Assembly (NCBI GenBank): GCA_003695045.1
Contig: RFJB01000074.1
Span: 1 to 15,603 of the forward strand
Length of the DNA: 15,603 nucleotides
Direction: 5' to 3'
Source: Candidatus Woesearchaeota archaeon
GTDB taxonomy: Archaea > Nanobdellota > Nanobdellia > Woesearchaeales > J091
Shown: piece after piece, positions 13,717 to 15,603 of the stretch
Position numbering within the stretch: position 1 is the first letter of the stretch
Layout: each line of letters opens with the position of its first letter
The notes under the pieces: generated by a model
Database searches by the model: none
What the model was told of the DNA's origin: nothing
The model's input: only the letters and a program-made list of their open reading frames with translations
Made by a program: the position numbers and the translations under genes

Positions 13717-13912
13717 GTTCGATGAAGAGGACTGCATTGGTTGTGGAACCTGCAACGCTGTCTGCGAGGAAAACTGGGAGATGGACTACGAGAAGAACAA
13801 AGCAAGGCCCAAAAAGACAGAACTTGAAGAAGTTGGATGCAATCAGGATGCTGCAGACAACTGCCCTGCAAACTGCATCCGCGTTGTAAAAGTTGAAGAC
13901 AGCCCCGAATGA
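13697..13912 (+). CDS. Small [4Fe-4S] ferredoxin, Pyrococcus-like
   Basis: A 71-residue soluble electron carrier. Ligands are C13, C16 and C19 (CIGCGTC) and C56 (NCPANC). C23 and C48 fit the positions of the structural disulfide of the Pyrococcus furiosus single-cluster ferredoxin, whose second ligand is Asp where this protein has Cys (C16). C60, four residues after the last ligand, is an extra Cys. The ATG at 13697 has GAGGAGGGA upstream, within the end of the DUF1858 gene. The frame is open further upstream but that part is out of context. It could be the acceptor for Por electrons or serve the neighbouring redox protein; both are inferences. Confidence 0.9.
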   Translation: MAKYRIEFDEEDCIGCGTCNAVCEENWEMDYEKNKARPKKTELEEVGCNQDAADNCPANCIRVVKVEDSPE

Positions 13913-13916
13913 GAAC

Positions 13917-14348
13917 ATGAACATCGAACAGGTTTTGAAGGACTGGGCAGTCAACTATGTAAAGCATAAAGACATTATTCGCAGGCAGATTGTCGACATT
14001 GAAATTAGAGACGACCGGCTTGTTGTGAAAGAGAAGAACGGCAGTTATGAAGTTCTCATCAGGCCTGTTTTGGACGGCTTTGCTAATGAGGTGCCTGAGA
14101 GCGGAAAATGCCTGGTTGTCACTCTTAATTCCGAGAAGAATATGAAAGCGCTGGTTGTTGCCTGGGATGCTGTAAAAAGAATTCCCGGTTTGACAATTAT
14201 CTTTGTCAACCCTGCCAGCGACGTTCCCCAGTATTGGGCGCTTGTTCCCAAAACCCATGCCATCGTAGCTGATGAGAGTTCTCTTTTGCAGGGGTTCAAG
14301 AGTTTGTCCGAATCGGTGGCTCTTGTTGACAATTCTGTCGGGAAGTAA
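13917..14348 (+). CDS. Unknown soluble protein, 143 residues
   Basis: I do not recognise a family. The protein has no Cys-rich motif, signal peptide or membrane helix. The first 60 residues are charged and start helical (MNIEQVLKDWAVNYVKHKDI) followed by a likely beta hairpin (IEIRDDRLVVKEKNGSYEVLI). The middle looks alpha/beta: CLVVTLNSEKNMKALVVAWD, then GLTIIFVNPAS, then THAIVADESSLLQGFKSL, which could form a Rossmann-like or flavodoxin-like half. The ATG at 13917 is four bases after the ferredoxin stop; no clear ribosome site is seen, so coupling to the upstream gene is likely. Genuine coding is supported by its tight placement and codon pattern. The longer antisense frame here is a shadow. 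Confidence 0.75.
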   Translation: MNIEQVLKDWAVNYVKHKDIIRRQIVDIEIRDDRLVVKEKNGSYEVLIRPVLDGFANEVPESGKCLVVTLNSEKNMKALVVAWDAVKRIPGLTIIFVNPASDVPQYWALVPKTHAIVADESSLLQGFKSLSESVALVDNSVGK

Positions 14349-14368
14349 GCGAATCAAATGATAAGCAG

Positions 14369-14382
14369 AGACCAAAACAAAA
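14369..14382 (-). terminator. T-rich tract after queA
   Basis: On the minus strand CTTTTGTTTTGGTC starts just beyond the queA stop in the 38-base gap between convergent genes. It may serve as a U-rich archaeal terminator for queA. Nothing comparable is seen on the plus strand for the facing gene. Confidence 0.3.
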
Positions 14383-14386
14383 GCAT

Positions 14387-15394
14387 TTACTTGAGAAGCA
14401 GCATGGCGTCTCCGAAGGAGAAAAAGCGGTATTCCTTTTCAATGGCTGTTCTGTAGAGTTCAAGTATTCGTTCCCTGCCGTAAAAGGCGGAAACAAGCAT
14501 TAACAGAGTTGACTTGGGAAGGTGAAAGTTGGTTATCATTCCATCTGCGCCGGATTTGAATTTGTAGCCGGGATAAATGAAGAGGTCCGACCAGTCGCTC
14601 TTGGGAAGTATCCTGCCTGATTCGTCAGCTGCGCTCTCCAGTGTCTTGAGCGATGTTGTCCCTACGGCGATAAGGCGCCCTTTTCTGTTGTTTATTATTC
14701 TGGCTGCTTCTTCAGAAACAGTATAGAATTCCGGGTCCATCTTGTGTTTTTCAATCTCCTCTTCCCTGACGGGATTGAATGTTCCAAAGGAAACGTGAAG
14801 CGTTACTCTTGCAAACAGGACTCCTTTTCCGGAGAGCCGGTCGAGAAGTTGCGGGGTGAAATGAAGACCGGCAGTTGGAGCAGCAAGAGAACCCGGGTTC
14901 CTGGCATAGACCGTCTGGTACCTTGACAGGTCCCTGGGGGTCTTTTTTATGTATGGCGGAAGGGGAAGCCGGCCGTGATTTTCAAGCATCTCTGAAACAT
15001 TGGCTTCTCCAAAATCAAGAAAAAAATCTGTTCCTTCTGCTCTTACGACTTTCGCCACTATACCGCCCGGGAATTGAAGAGCGCTGCCGGGTCTTACCCC
15101 GCTGCCTTTGATCTTGCAAAGAAACACGTTTTCCCCGTGCGAGGACTTTCCGGCGACCATCACAGACACTTTGCCGCCTGTTTCTTTTCTGGCGTCTATC
15201 TGGGCTTTCAGAACTTTTGACTCGTTGAAAACAAGAACATCTCCCGGCTCCAGGAATTCAGGCAATTCCGAGAAACGCCTGTGAAAAACCCCTGACTGCG
15301 AAGCCACTAAAAGCTTTGAGTTGTCCCTTCTGTCGGCCGGATTCTGGGCTATCAGATGTTTCGGAAGTTCGTAGTCAAACAGAGACAGCTTCAT
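14387..15394 (-). CDS. queA: QueA-like SAM:tRNA ribosyltransferase-isomerase, divergent
   Basis: A 335-residue protein of the QueA family, which transfers the ribosyl part of SAM to preQ1 in tRNA to form epoxyqueuosine. Matches include the start MKLSLFDYELPKHLIAQNPA, YQTVYARNPGSLAAPTAGLHFT (159-180), VGTTSLKTLES, DLFIYPGYKF, MITNFHLPKSTLLMLVSAF and YRFFSFGDAML. Two differences from bacterial QueA as I know it: the HXMHXE motif reads HKMDPE (217-222), and the early GDLLVFNDTRV segment reads GDVLVFNESKV. I chose the ATG at 15394 over 15406 because it gives the family N-terminus and because a TATA box lies 27-28 bases before it. QueA is a bacterial queuosine enzyme; in an archaeon it suggests transfer or another tRNA or RNA substrate. 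Confidence 0.9.
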   Translation of the reverse strand: MKLSLFDYELPKHLIAQNPADRRDNSKLLVASQSGVFHRRFSELPEFLEPGDVLVFNESKVLKAQIDARKETGGKVSVMVAGKSSHGENVFLCKIKGSGVRPGSALQFPGGIVAKVVRAEGTDFFLDFGEANVSEMLENHGRLPLPPYIKKTPRDLSRYQTVYARNPGSLAAPTAGLHFTPQLLDRLSGKGVLFARVTLHVSFGTFNPVREEEIEKHKMDPEFYTVSEEAARIINNRKGRLIAVGTTSLKTLESAADESGRILPKSDWSDLFIYPGYKFKSGADGMITNFHLPKSTLLMLVSAFYGRERILELYRTAIEKEYRFFSFGDAMLLLK

Positions 15395-15417
15395 AGATGC
15401 CGGCATGGAGGTGATGT

Positions 15418-15425
15418 TTAAAAAC
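15418..15425 (-). promoter_or_regulatory. TATA box for queA
   Basis: On the minus strand TTTTTAAA, directly after the stop codon of the upstream gene. The centre is 27-28 bases before the ATG at 15394 and only about 15 before the ATG at 15406, which supports 15394 as a leaderless start. The bases before both ATGs contain no Shine-Dalgarno sequence. Confidence 0.55.
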
Positions 15426-15603
15426 TTATTCCTCGCTGGCGGAAGTGTTCAGCCAGCCATGGGAGAGAAGAAAGGAGTATATCTCCTCTGCCGCGAGGCG
15501 GTGCCCTGCAGGTCTCCAATGGGGGTCGTGGTCATAATAGAAAACGGCAGGGTCTTTTTGCTGGTCATTAAATGAAGTCAAAAGGTTGAGACAAGTAATG
15601 TTC
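15426..15603 (-). CDS. SGNH/GDSL-type hydrolase, C-terminal fragment (5' end outside window)
   Basis: A minus-strand frame is open from the window edge to a TAA at 15426-15428, giving about 58 C-terminal residues. The segment YDHDPHWRPAGHRLAAEEIYSF is characteristic of the end of SGNH/GDSL esterases and acyltransferase-associated hydrolases (AlgX-like group), where the Asp and His of a DXHWXXXGH motif belong to the catalytic triad. The last residues form the usual terminal helix. The Ser nucleophile block lies outside the window. Such enzymes remove or transfer acyl groups on lipids or polysaccharides. It ends about 31 bases before the queA start on the same strand, but queA has its own promoter. 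Confidence 0.8.
   Translation of the reverse strand, partial: NITCLNLLTSFNDQQKDPAVFYYDHDPHWRPAGHRLAAEEIYSFLLSHGWLNTSASEE

Noticed and set aside
13548..14375. Minus-strand open frame of 275 codons
   Set aside because: It lies antisense to the DUF1858, ferredoxin and unknown genes, which have family motifs and ribosome sites. Its translation is low in structure and shows no recognisable motif.
1..15603. tRNA genes, CRISPR repeats, insertion sequences or attachment sites
   Set aside because: No cloverleaf-like segment, regularly spaced repeat, transposase frame or long direct or inverted repeat was found on reading both strands.

Overview
This window looks like a piece of an anaerobic or microaerophilic archaeal genome, quite possibly a DPANN-type lineage. 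Archaeal signs are AT-rich TATA boxes at a near-constant distance from start codons, an archaeal-type 8-oxoguanine glycosylase (Ogg2), a four-subunit pyruvate:ferredoxin oxidoreductase, and a Pyrococcus-like small ferredoxin. A membrane protein with a Cys-rich outer loop resembles proteins I associate with DPANN genomes (impression only). Several genes have a more bacterial flavour (nrdR, queA, ferritin), so transfer is likely for some of them. The phylum cannot be fixed from this window. The sequence is gene-dense: there is no stretch of 300 bases without a gene, and I saw no tRNA, rRNA, CRISPR array, insertion sequence or large repeat.

Layout. (1) 1-2724, + strand: an oxidative-damage operon with ferritin (cut by the window edge), a 2Fe-2S ferredoxin, a 2-Cys peroxiredoxin, a previously uncalled 26-residue Cys-rich peptide with a strong ribosome binding site, endonuclease III and Ogg2. 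(2) 2809-4005, +: glycine C-acetyltransferase (kbl). (3) 4014-5095, -: a CoA-binding-domain protein translationally coupled to a four-helix membrane protein. (4) 5201-7789, +: hypA-hypC-hypD-hypE, meeting a convergent, unusually short hypF (7786-9411, -) whose stop codon shares a CTAG palindrome with that of hypE. (5) 9540-12600, +: porG-porD-porA-porB. (6) 12640-14348, +: nrdR followed by an ArsR-type regulator, a DUF1858 redox protein, a small ferredoxin and an unknown protein. (7) 14387-15394, -: a divergent queA, and at the right edge (15426-15603, -) the C-terminus of an SGNH-type hydrolase.

How the genes fit together. Pyruvate oxidation by Por reduces ferredoxin. The Hyp proteins build the NiFe(CN)2CO centre of a hydrogenase that could dispose of those electrons as H2, although no hydrogenase structural gene or hypB is in the window. 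Kbl can feed or drain acetyl-CoA. The first operon stores iron, removes peroxide and repairs oxidised bases, which suits an anaerobe rich in Fe-S enzymes that meets oxygen from time to time. The nrdR cluster joins control of deoxynucleotide synthesis with small redox proteins.

Expression. Five operon-head genes (the membrane protein, hypA, hypF, nrdR, queA) have a TATA box centred 26-29 bases before the start codon and no Shine-Dalgarno sequence, as expected for leaderless mRNAs. Most internal genes carry GGAGG or GAGG-type sites. porG is the exception: it seems to have a leader with a Shine-Dalgarno sequence that points to an AUA codon as the real start.
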